From Anaerolineae bacterium (GTDB lineage Bacteria > Chloroflexota > Anaerolineae > Promineifilales > Promineifilaceae): a stretch of 22,587 bases of DNA. Shown piece after piece: positions 1-6,565 of the stretch; within the stretch, counting starts at the first letter, position 1; each line of letters starts with the position of its first letter. The position numbers were made by a program, and so were the translations under genes. Below the pieces are notes generated by a model. It was not told where the DNA came from, did not search any database, and saw only the letters and a program-made list of their open reading frames with translations. The DNA lies in NCBI GenBank assembly GCA_028277515.1, contig JANQGC010000227.1, positions 1 to 22,587 of the forward strand. The letters run 5' to 3'.

Positions 1-907
1 CATTCATGATGAAAATATCAGATTCACTGGGGCTGCCCGGATTCGCCCTGTTGGAAGAAAAAACGATTTGCCGGCTATCAGGAGACCATGAAGGCAAGCG
101 ATCGACACCGGGGACATTGGTTAACCTTCTTTGATTTCCTCCGTCCAGGTTCATGCTGTAAATTTCAACATCGCCATCCCGGTCCGATTGAAAAGCGATC
201 GATCGGCCGTCGGGAGAGACGCGCGGTAGCATGTCATCGGCCGTATTATCGGTCAATTGTCTTAAATTGTTCCCGTCAATTTGAACGATATAAATTTCAT
301 AATCGCCATCGCGGTTTGACTGGAACACAATCTGTTCGGCCGGAGGTGAGGGTGTGGATGTGGCCGTGGGAGCGGGTGTCGGCGAATTGGTCGCCGTCGC
401 CGTGGGAGAGGACGGTGCCGGCGTTAGCGTAAAAGCGGGAGAAGGGGTTATTTCCGTTGCTATGGCCGTCGGAGAGGCTTCAGGAGAGGGCGTAGGGGTT
501 TCCGATTGAGCGGCTTCTTCATCTTCTTCCTCGTTTGCTTCCTGCTCTGGCGCTGCAGCTGGCGTTTCCGTAACCTGGCCGAGCGTAGCAATGAAGTCTA
601 TTATTTCGTCATTTCCGGCCAACAGAAAAATTCCCGCCGCACAACCGGCGATGAGGATAAGTCCTAAAAAGAAAAGGATGGCTAATTTGCCGGTGCTTCG
701 CTCTTTCTTATCGCTGTCCACCGGCGCTGTGAAGGGATGTCGGCAATGGCCACAAAATGCTGCCTGGGATGGATTGTCACGGCCGCAATTGGGGCAACGA
801 TGTTTGTCAGGTGCTGGGCTATCGAGCCGCTGGCCGCAACTGCCACAAAATAAAGCGCCTGGTGCATTTGTGAACTGGCAGTTGCTACAAATAATTTTAT
901 CCGCCAT
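1..907 (-). CDS. Zinc-ribbon, membrane-anchored TolB/PD40 beta-propeller protein (3' end outside window)
   Basis: The frame is open from ATG at 907 to the left edge (302 codons), so the C-terminus is missing. The N-terminus has two zinc ribbons (Cys7/10/21/24 and Cys38/41/52/55). A basic stretch and one transmembrane segment follow at about residues 74-98. Next comes a long low-complexity Glu- then Pro/Thr/Ser-rich linker (about 112-190). The last part has repeats of the kind QSNRDGDYEIY and SPDGRSIAF, typical of PD40/TolB-like propeller blades. The topology suggests cytoplasmic zinc ribbons and an extracytoplasmic propeller. AAGGAG lies just upstream of the ATG. It is the last visible gene of a minus-strand run, 35 bp after its neighbour. 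The function is unknown; a surface binding or sensing role is inference from the propeller. Confidence 0.85.
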   Translation of the reverse strand, partial: MADKIICSNCQFTNAPGALFCGSCGQRLDSPAPDKHRCPNCGRDNPSQAAFCGHCRHPFTAPVDSDKKERSTGKLAILFFLGLILIAGCAAGIFLLAGNDEIIDFIATLGQVTETPAAAPEQEANEEEDEEAAQSETPTPSPEASPTAIATEITPSPAFTLTPAPSSPTATATNSPTPAPTATSTPSPPAEQIVFQSNRDGDYEIYIVQIDGNNLRQLTDNTADDMLPRVSPDGRSIAFQSDRDGDVEIYSMNLDGGNQRRLTNVPGVDRLPSWSPDSRQIVFSSNRANPGSPSESDIFIMN

Positions 908-942
908 TCTCCTTCCCTCGATCGGCTGGCTGATTTATCCCG

Positions 943-1695
943 TTACGCTTCCGAATCCTCAAAATAATTATTATATTCAGACCGGTCTTCATCCTCCGGC
1001 AACTTGTGAATTGGTATTTCTTCGCTCTCAAAGTCGAAACTGTCTTCAGCGAATGTTGCTGATTCGGCCGCTTCCGTTTGGCTGTCAAGGGATGAGGGTG
1101 AAGGGTCTAGCAGAGATGTGCCACATGCCACACAAAATTGCGCGCCATCAGGCAGTTCAGCGCCGCAGTTTTTGCATTTGTTAACTTGCTGCTCAACTTC
1201 TTTTTTCTTATTCACCGGCTGCCCGCAACCGGCACAAAATTTTGCTCCTTCTTGCAGTGGGGTCCCACAATTATCACAGGCTGAAGAAGCAGCGGCCGGA
1301 TGCTCCTCAACGCCTTGCGCGCCACAGGTTTGGCAAAACTTAGTGCTAGGAGGGAGTGATCCATGTCCATTGGGGCAGATTTTTCCGGAACTGCCGCTTG
1401 AGGGCGGGGCCGGCACATATTCTTCTTGACGAATATTTTCGATCTCTTGCTCTATCGAAGAGACTTCTTCTTGTAACTGGCGCAGTTTCTCGCAGGCGGT
1501 TACAAGGGCCGGCTGCGTCACTTCACCTTGTTGGTAAATAAAAAATACCAATCTTCCGGCGCTAAAAAATGACTTCTCCATGTCCTCTTTCAGCGATTTA
1601 ATATTCGATTGCAAGGTATTGATCTTCCTGATTTTTTCCGCCTCGAAGGCAGCCTTGCCCGCCGTAGAACGAAATCTATCAAATAGTTCACTCAT
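943..1695 (-). CDS. Coiled-coil protein with three zinc ribbons
   Basis: This is a 250-residue protein. The start is the ATG at 1695, preceded by AAGGAGG at ideal spacing. The frame stays open upstream to 1830, but that part has no ribosome site and no family-like sequence. Residues 1-95 are charged and helical, probably coiled coil. Three zinc-ribbon units follow: Cys107/His111/Cys121/Cys124, Cys140/143/154/157 and Cys174/177/188/191. The C-terminal 55 residues are very acidic and probably disordered. There is no signal peptide or membrane segment, so it should be cytoplasmic. It sits between two membrane-anchored zinc-ribbon propeller genes on the same strand, so a shared complex is plausible but unproven. 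The exact function is not recognised. Confidence 0.85.
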   Translation of the reverse strand: MSELFDRFRSTAGKAAFEAEKIRKINTLQSNIKSLKEDMEKSFFSAGRLVFFIYQQGEVTQPALVTACEKLRQLQEEVSSIEQEIENIRQEEYVPAPPSSGSSGKICPNGHGSLPPSTKFCQTCGAQGVEEHPAAASSACDNCGTPLQEGAKFCAGCGQPVNKKKEVEQQVNKCKNCGAELPDGAQFCVACGTSLLDPSPSSLDSQTEAAESATFAEDSFDFESEEIPIHKLPEDEDRSEYNNYFEDSEA

Positions 1696-1842
1696 AGTTT
1701 CCTCCTTATTGGTTCGTAGCAATCGCTCAAGCAGTTCAACGGCTAATGGGTTTCTACAAAATAACGGATAAACGTCGTCGAAGAATCCTAGCCTCGTTAC
1801 AAGAGCACGTGATGGCTGCTGCGGTACCAAGATTGCCCGTCA

Positions 1843-1865
1843 CCGAAAAATCCAATTTTTCCCGG
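1843..1865 (-). other. AT-rich hairpin in 194-bp gap between zinc-ribbon genes
   Basis: A perfect 7-bp stem (GAAAAAT / ATTTTTC around a 3-nt loop), extended by CC/GG pairs across a small bulge, lies 25 bp past the stop of the 728-residue gene. It could slow or end transcription between the two genes. The stem is AT-rich and has no separate U-tract, so calling it a terminator would be speculative. Nothing else was recognised in 1696-1889. Confidence 0.3.
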
Positions 1866-1889
1866 ATTGCCGCGAAAACGCTTTCGTGG

Positions 1890-4076
1890 TTATTCCCCCG
1901 CGGGTTCTTCCATGAATTCGATGACCAACGCTTGAATCTCTAATTGATAGGTTGGATTTTCAGCCGAACCGGAGCCTGAGACCGTCAGATAATAAACGCC
2001 ATCTTTTTGAGGGAAGAACTGGTAATTGGAAAAACCATCACCGATCTCACTAATGATTTGAATTGGAAAACCTTCACTATCCTGGATGTTGAGTTGGAAA
2101 TCAAAGAGCTGTTCTTGGGGTGCTTCTAATAAAAATGCATAGGCTTCATCACCGCCGGCCCGCAGTCGATAGCACTCGTGGCTATCAGCGTCAATTTGGC
2201 CTTCGACTACATCTCCGGCGGATAAGCTCCTGGCGCCCGGGCAAGGGCTGCTGCTCGCCAGAGAGGGAGATGTAAAAAAGAACCGGTTTAAGTTGTTTAA
2301 CGCCCATAGTTCGGCCCAGCGGGCATCGGCGATGTAGGCCTCGTTATAAAGCTCCGTGGGGTTTTCTTCACCGCTGATCAGGGCCTGGAAAACCGAGACA
2401 TCATCCTCATCGGTGCCATGCCTGGCAGAATAAATGATAGAATCTCCATCCGGGGCAAAGATAGCATTCAGATAGTCCTCATTGTCATCATCGATTTCGA
2501 TTTCTCTTTCTTCGCCGCTTGTATCAACGATGAAAAGAACAGGATCATCACCGCTATCTTCTTGTCCTTCGAAAACCAGCAGACGGCCATCCGGCGAAAG
2601 ATTCATCAATGTGATGTTATGCCATTCTTCCAATAAGTAATATCCCTCATCACTGCCAACAGGGGAAACGTAAAGATACTGATCGTTGTCATTATCGGTA
2701 AAAATAAAATAGAGTAACCCTGAATCGGGCAGGTAATAAGACGAGGAGATATTGAGATCATCTTCCTGGAATATTTCTACCAGGTTAGATCCATCAAGAT
2801 TTGTCGTATAAAGACGTAAATCGTCGCTATCTTTCTCCTTAATAAAAACTTTTCCTGCTTCGTCCAGGAGGGTGAATTGAAGATCATCACCGATTAACAG
2901 CTCATGGCTCACATCTTCCTGCTTATCAAAGGCAAAAATTCCGATTTCTCCATCTTCATCTCCGGCGGCGAACACCACATCACTGCCATCAGAGTTTGTT
3001 GCTAATCCGAAAGAGTAGGCAACCGCAACAGGTTCGCTTTTGTCTGAAAAATGAATCTCAAGCTCGCCATCATCGTTTTCAGCAATGTAGTATATGGTGT
3101 TTGAGTCACCTATGAATCCGAATTGTTTAATCTCCACAAACTCAGAACTTTCCGTCAAGGTTTCGCCGCTCTCTCGATCCAATAATATAATCCTCTGGCC
3201 ATCATCCAAATCCTGTTGGTACGTAATCCATGATGTGTCTGCTGAAAAACGATAGGAAACAATATCCTCTGCACCGTCAAGAATCGTTTCTTCGTTTTCA
3301 CCGTTTAGATCCATTAAGGTCAACGTCAATTCTCGATCATCCCAATCTTCGACGGCAACCCGATCATTGCCCTCTAATCGCCAGCAATCATCTCCCCTGG
3401 CGGTTCTATCGGCCTCCTCACCCTGGTTAGCCACGTAACAGCGTATGGTTTCCTCACGATTTTCCCTGATAAAAATACGGCTTGAATCCGGGAGATACTG
3501 CATATAAATGGGTAGGGCATCGGTGCTGATAGTTTCTGTGGATTGTTCGCCACCAATCTCAACCTCTTCGACCACGACTTCATCCCCATCTTGATAATAA
3601 ATTAGCAGGCTATCCGAATTGGGCAGAAAGCCACCAAACTCTCTTTCGAGTCTGTGAATTTTGTCATTTTCGTCCTCGAACCACGCCCAAGCTTGTAGCT
3701 GAGACCGGTTCGGTGAAAGGGCATTGTTGGCTACTTCCTGCCCATCTTGCTCATCCTGGCCGACCCGGAGAATCATGAGATCTGCTTCTCCGTCTCTATT
3801 TGGGAAGGCCAGCAGAAGTTCGGGACCTGAAGCAGTTCGGGAATTGAGAAAGAAGAATATTGCGGCTGCAACGGCAAAGATAAGCACCGCGCTTAGAATG
3901 ATGAATGGCCAACGACGCTTACTTTCTTGCGTTTCAGGCTGTGTATCTTGGGGTTGGGTTGGAGGCACGGCCGCCCCTCCTGCCGGTTCGCTGGAAGGTG
4001 TTCCCAGCGGTTCACCGCATTTAATGCAAAACTTGTTATCCTCAGGATTTTTCGTCCCGCAGTTGGTACAAAACAT
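1890..4076 (-). CDS. Zinc-ribbon, single-pass membrane protein with acidic beta-propeller and C-terminal PPC-like domain
   Basis: This is a 728-residue protein. GAGGAGG lies 6 nt before the ATG. Residues 3-20 form one zinc ribbon (Cys3/6/17/20). A Pro/Gln-rich linker and a KRR-flanked transmembrane helix (about 56-77) follow. The bulk (about 85-610) is an Asp/Glu-rich series of propeller-like repeats, with motifs such as LSPDGRLLVFEG and APDGDSIIYSARHG, resembling TolB/PD40 blades. After about residue 615 comes a beta-rich domain with GDVVEGQIDADS and GVYYLTVSGSGS, similar to bacterial pre-peptidase C-terminal (PPC) domains. The acidity suggests calcium binding or simply extracytoplasmic solubility. 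It shares its architecture with the partial gene at 1-907. No enzymatic motif was seen. Confidence 0.85.
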   Translation of the reverse strand: MFCTNCGTKNPEDNKFCIKCGEPLGTPSSEPAGGAAVPPTQPQDTQPETQESKRRWPFIILSAVLIFAVAAAIFFFLNSRTASGPELLLAFPNRDGEADLMILRVGQDEQDGQEVANNALSPNRSQLQAWAWFEDENDKIHRLEREFGGFLPNSDSLLIYYQDGDEVVVEEVEIGGEQSTETISTDALPIYMQYLPDSSRIFIRENREETIRCYVANQGEEADRTARGDDCWRLEGNDRVAVEDWDDRELTLTLMDLNGENEETILDGAEDIVSYRFSADTSWITYQQDLDDGQRIILLDRESGETLTESSEFVEIKQFGFIGDSNTIYYIAENDDGELEIHFSDKSEPVAVAYSFGLATNSDGSDVVFAAGDEDGEIGIFAFDKQEDVSHELLIGDDLQFTLLDEAGKVFIKEKDSDDLRLYTTNLDGSNLVEIFQEDDLNISSSYYLPDSGLLYFIFTDNDNDQYLYVSPVGSDEGYYLLEEWHNITLMNLSPDGRLLVFEGQEDSGDDPVLFIVDTSGEEREIEIDDDNEDYLNAIFAPDGDSIIYSARHGTDEDDVSVFQALISGEENPTELYNEAYIADARWAELWALNNLNRFFFTSPSLASSSPCPGARSLSAGDVVEGQIDADSHECYRLRAGGDEAYAFLLEAPQEQLFDFQLNIQDSEGFPIQIISEIGDGFSNYQFFPQKDGVYYLTVSGSGSAENPTYQLEIQALVIEFMEEPAGE

Positions 4077-4213
4077 GGAATCCTCCTCGAAATTGAAATG
4101 TTAGACACTGTGATCCACTTTGTTCCTCTATCATAAATTAAATTCAAAAATAAAAATTGTTCGGATCCTGTGAATTCCTGTGTAATCCTGCGAAAGACGA
4201 TTTCCCGACTTGC

Positions 4214-4243
4214 TTGACAAGGAGATTTAAAAGCTGGTATATT
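4214..4243 (+). promoter_or_regulatory. Sigma-70-like promoter of the GntR regulator
   Basis: A perfect TTGACA (4214-4219) is followed, after an 18-nt spacer, by TATATT (4238-4243). Transcription would start near 4250, about 60 bp before the chosen start codon. This is the best promoter match in the window and lies in the divergent gap 4077-4308. The opposite-strand promoter for the zinc-ribbon genes is less clear. Confidence 0.6.
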
Positions 4244-4257
4244 ATGAACTAATTCAT
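4244..4257. promoter_or_regulatory. Candidate GntR/HutC operator
   Basis: The inverted repeat ATGAA-CTAA-TTCAT directly follows the -10 box and overlaps the predicted transcription start of the GntR-family gene. GntR regulators often bind short palindromes in their own promoters, so autorepression is a reasonable inference. The arms are only 5 bp and the site is AT-rich, so chance is possible. Confidence 0.35.
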
Positions 4258-4308
4258 TTAATTGTTTAACAAATGCCAAGTTTATCCTTGGCGTATCTGA
4301 GGATTCTG

Positions 4309-5037
4309 ATGAAACCTCTTGATAGACCTGCATCACTTGCTGCCAGAGTCGCCAAGACTTTGCGTGAGGAGTTGCGGCAAGAATATGTTGTGGGGGGACA
4401 GCTCCCATCCGAACCGGAGTTGGCCGAGCAATTTGGGGTCAGCCGGGGGACTGTGCGCCAGGCGTTAACCATTCTCGAAAGAGAAGGAGTCATCTTTAGA
4501 CGGCAGGGATCGGGGACGTTTGTCCATTATATCTCGCGGGTTCAAACCCGTGCCGAACATGCATATGAATTCAGCGATCTGCTGCGCATCGCCGGATTTG
4601 ACCCGGATATCCAACTCATTTCCTTCGATTATTTGCCCTTACAAGAAAAATGGGCGGCTCACCTGGACACTGAAGAGGAAAATCAAGCCCTGGTAATCCG
4701 CAAACTGTTTTTAGCCAACGGCCAGCCGGCCATTTACTGCCTCGATTTCATTCCCAAAAAGCTAATTATCGGCACTTATGATGATGAAGAGTTGGGCCAG
4801 CCCGTGTTCGACTTTTTGAAAGAGCATTGTGGGCAAGCAACGGTGCAAAATTTAGCTGAAATCATTCCTACCGTCGCCGATGAGGAACTTGCCGGGCTGC
4901 TGGATATGGAGCCGGGGCAACCGCTCCTGCGGATTGATGATGTTGGCTACAACGAGGAGGGTAAACCCGTTATCTATTCCCGGGCCTTCTATAAAGATAA
5001 ATTTATACGTTTTTCATTATTAAGGAAGAGGATTTAA
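4309..5037 (+). CDS. GntR-family (HutC/UTRA) transcriptional regulator
   Basis: This is a 242-residue regulator. Residues about 8-75 form the GntR winged helix, with LPSEPELAEQFGVSRGTVRQ and a wing ending in RRQGSGTFV. The rest is a UTRA effector domain of the HutC type, ending in VIYSRAFYKDKFIRF. I prefer the ATG at 4309, which has GAGGA 5 nt upstream, over the in-frame ATG at 4273, which has no ribosome site. It has its own promoter and precedes the transporter/deaminase/hydroxylase genes on the same strand, so it probably controls them in response to the imported compound or a product. HutC-type UTRA domains bind varied small ligands, so the effector cannot be predicted. Confidence 0.9.
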   Translation: MKPLDRPASLAARVAKTLREELRQEYVVGGQLPSEPELAEQFGVSRGTVRQALTILEREGVIFRRQGSGTFVHYISRVQTRAEHAYEFSDLLRIAGFDPDIQLISFDYLPLQEKWAAHLDTEEENQALVIRKLFLANGQPAIYCLDFIPKKLIIGTYDDEELGQPVFDFLKEHCGQATVQNLAEIIPTVADEELAGLLDMEPGQPLLRIDDVGYNEEGKPVIYSRAFYKDKFIRFSLLRKRI

Positions 5038-5275
5038 TGCAGTTTGTGAGCGTAAGCTGTCCGGCCTACGACTTACCCGCTGAAAGAATGTCTTACTAAG
5101 GAGGTGGTTACTGGTCATTTTGTTATGGGTTAGATTTTTTATCTGTTGAGATTGTGTACCTACTTTAAGTTCAGTTACATAAGTTCTCATAGAAGGAAGG
5201 CGACTCGGTCGGGAGACCGGTCGCAGCCAAACCTTAAGAATTTGTTTACTGTACTTAGTTTTTGAGGAGAAAATA
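5038..5275 (+). promoter_or_regulatory. 238-bp leader region upstream of the BMP lipoprotein
   Basis: A strong Shine-Dalgarno core (TAAGGAGGTGG at about 5096) is not followed by any sizeable frame, only possible leader peptides of 9-12 codons. A weak promoter candidate TTGTGT-N18-TACATA lies at about 5150-5180. A direct repeat AAGTTC (5167-5172 and 5181-5186) overlaps it and might be a regulator site. A stable hairpin follows at 5200-5224. I checked for the purine riboswitch core and did not find it. Confidence 0.35.
5200..5224 (+). other. Stable 5' UTR hairpin before the BMP lipoprotein gene
   Basis: GCGAC-(T bulge)-CGGTC, loop GGGA, GACCG-GTCGC gives 10 GC-rich base pairs with one bulged base. 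It ends 51 bp before the lipoprotein start. No U-run follows, so it is not an intrinsic terminator. It could protect the mRNA 5' end, act in attenuation, or be part of a structured leader. Confidence 0.5.
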
Positions 5276-6373
5276 ATGAGGAAATCTATTTTATTGTTAC
5301 TGGTTTTAGCTGTTATATCTATCGCTTTGGTTGCCTGTGGCGGAGAGACAACGGTTGTTGAGGAACCTGCTGTCGAAGAACCGGCTGCTGAAGAGCCTGC
5401 TGTTGAAGAACCGGCTGCGGAGGAGCCGGCAGCAGAGGAATCTGCCGAAGCCTATCGCGTTGCTCTGATCCTGCCCGGCCGGGCCGATGATGTTTCCTGG
5501 AATCAGGCCGCTTTTGAAGGGATGAACTGGGCGGCCGATAACGTGGATGCTGATGTTGAAGTGACAACCGTTGAGCAAGTATATGATGTGGCCGACATTG
5601 AACCGGCTCTGATTGATTACGCCCAACAAGATTACGATCTGGTTGTTGGCCATGGTTTCCAATTCCAGGAACCAATCATCAAGATTGCCGCCGATTATCC
5701 GGATACTAATTTCGCTTTAGGAACCGGTTTTAAATTGGCTCCCAATGTTGGCGTCTACGATGTGAAATTACAAGAAGGCGGTTATCTGATGGGCATCATT
5801 GCCGGGATGTTAACCGAGAGTGACATCGTCGGTGTTACTGGCGGTCTCGATGTGTCGGAGATTCATCGCGGGCATGTGGCCTTCAAAATGGGTGCTGAAG
5901 CGGTTAATCCTGATGTGACAGTGCTCAATTCCTTCATCGGCGACTTTAATGATCTTTCAGGAGCCAAGGAAGCGGCGCTCAATCAAATTAACGCCGGGGC
6001 TGATGTGCTTTGGCAAAGTGGCGACGGCATCGGCATCGCCGTGCTCAATGCCTGCGCCGAGCAGGATGTTATTTGCATGGGCAACAATGCTGACCAAAAC
6101 GAAATCGAGCCGGAAATCACTGTCGCCAGCAATGTTTATGCCTGGGGGCCAATGTTTGTACAGATGATCGAAGAAAGTATGGGTGGCACCTATGGTGACA
6201 AGCATTACTGGATTGATTTTGCCAACGAAGGGCAGCAAACGATCTTCAACGATGCGCTCGCCGATTTGATCACCCCTGAAATCCAGGCCAAATTAGATGA
6301 AGCGCGTCAGGGGTTCATTGATGGCACACTTGATCTGGGGGATTTGGATGCGGTAACGCTGGAAGAATCATAA
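5276..6373 (+). CDS. BMP/PnrA-family substrate-binding lipoprotein of ABC importer
   Basis: This is a 365-residue lipoprotein. GAGGAG lies 6 nt before the ATG. A typical signal peptide ends in the lipobox LVAC with the acylated Cys at residue 21. An acidic EEPA-repeat linker (28-57) tethers the binding domain to the membrane. From about residue 59 the protein reads as the BMP/PnrA family (start ALILPGRADDVSWNQAAF; later GHGFQFQEP and a conserved GVTGG). This family binds nucleosides and related bases for CUT2-like nucleoside ABC importers such as PnrA and BmpA. The ATPase and two permeases follow downstream. Here the neighbours are a deaminase and a Mo-hydroxylase, without a nucleosidase or kinase, so a free base or other N-heterocycle is the likelier cargo. 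Confidence 0.92.
   Translation: MRKSILLLLVLAVISIALVACGGETTVVEEPAVEEPAAEEPAVEEPAAEEPAAEESAEAYRVALILPGRADDVSWNQAAFEGMNWAADNVDADVEVTTVEQVYDVADIEPALIDYAQQDYDLVVGHGFQFQEPIIKIAADYPDTNFALGTGFKLAPNVGVYDVKLQEGGYLMGIIAGMLTESDIVGVTGGLDVSEIHRGHVAFKMGAEAVNPDVTVLNSFIGDFNDLSGAKEAALNQINAGADVLWQSGDGIGIAVLNACAEQDVICMGNNADQNEIEPEITVASNVYAWGPMFVQMIEESMGGTYGDKHYWIDFANEGQQTIFNDALADLITPEIQAKLDEARQGFIDGTLDLGDLDAVTLEES
5357..5446 (+). repeat. In-frame 15-bp tandem repeat coding (V/A)EEPA linker
   Basis: Six imperfect 15-bp units encode VEEPA or AEEPA (the last is AEESA) between the lipidated Cys and the binding domain. Codons vary between units (gaagaaccg, gaagagcct, gaggagccg), so the protein pattern is kept although the DNA has drifted. 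Such acidic spacers are common on lipoproteins of monoderm-like Chloroflexota and Firmicutes. Unit number could vary by slippage. Confidence 0.85.
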
Positions 6374-6380
6374 GAAGGTC

Positions 6381-6530
6381 AGGAAGCGGGAAAAAGAGAT
6401 AAGTTAATAATTAATGGTGAATTGTTGAATTGTGGAATGGTTAATGGGACCCTTTTTGCACAGCCGGTTAGCCGTTGACTACTCACGATTCACGATTCAC
6501 CTATCACGTTTTTTCCTCCCTTTCTGTCCG
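6381..6530. repeat. ~150-bp imperfect inverted repeat (MITE/REP-like) between lipoprotein and ATPase genes
   Basis: The left arm (about 6381-6442) contains GGTGAATTGTTGAATTGTGG. The reverse complement of the right arm (about 6478-6530) contains GGTGAATCGTGAATCGTGAG. The outer ends (GGAAGCGGGAAAAAG and GAAAGGGAGGAAAAAA) also align. The right arm carries a TCACGAT-type tandem repeat. It fills the 192-bp gap 6374-6565, the only long gap inside the transport unit apart from the leader. It may be a non-autonomous mobile remnant. It may also be an mRNA structure that lowers expression of the ATPase relative to the binding protein. Confidence 0.5.
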
Positions 6531-6565
6531 TAATCGTTCACTTTTGTTAAGTAGGGATTTGCCTT

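Noticed and set aside
1696..1830. 45-codon N-terminal extension of the coiled-coil zinc-ribbon gene
   Set aside because: The internal ATG at 1695 has AAGGAGG at the right spacing. The extension has no ribosome site and reads like non-coding sequence.
5107..5275. Purine (guanine/adenine/xanthine) riboswitch before the BMP gene
   Set aside because: The conserved three-way-junction core and the two kissing-loop hairpins were not found; only one hairpin is clear.
5357..5446. CRISPR or minisatellite reading of the 15-bp repeats
   Set aside because: The repeats are in frame, code for an acidic lipoprotein linker and have no spacers.
6485..6503. CRISPR-like tandem TCACGAT units
   Set aside because: There are only two or three short units with no spacers; they belong to the right arm of the imperfect inverted repeat.
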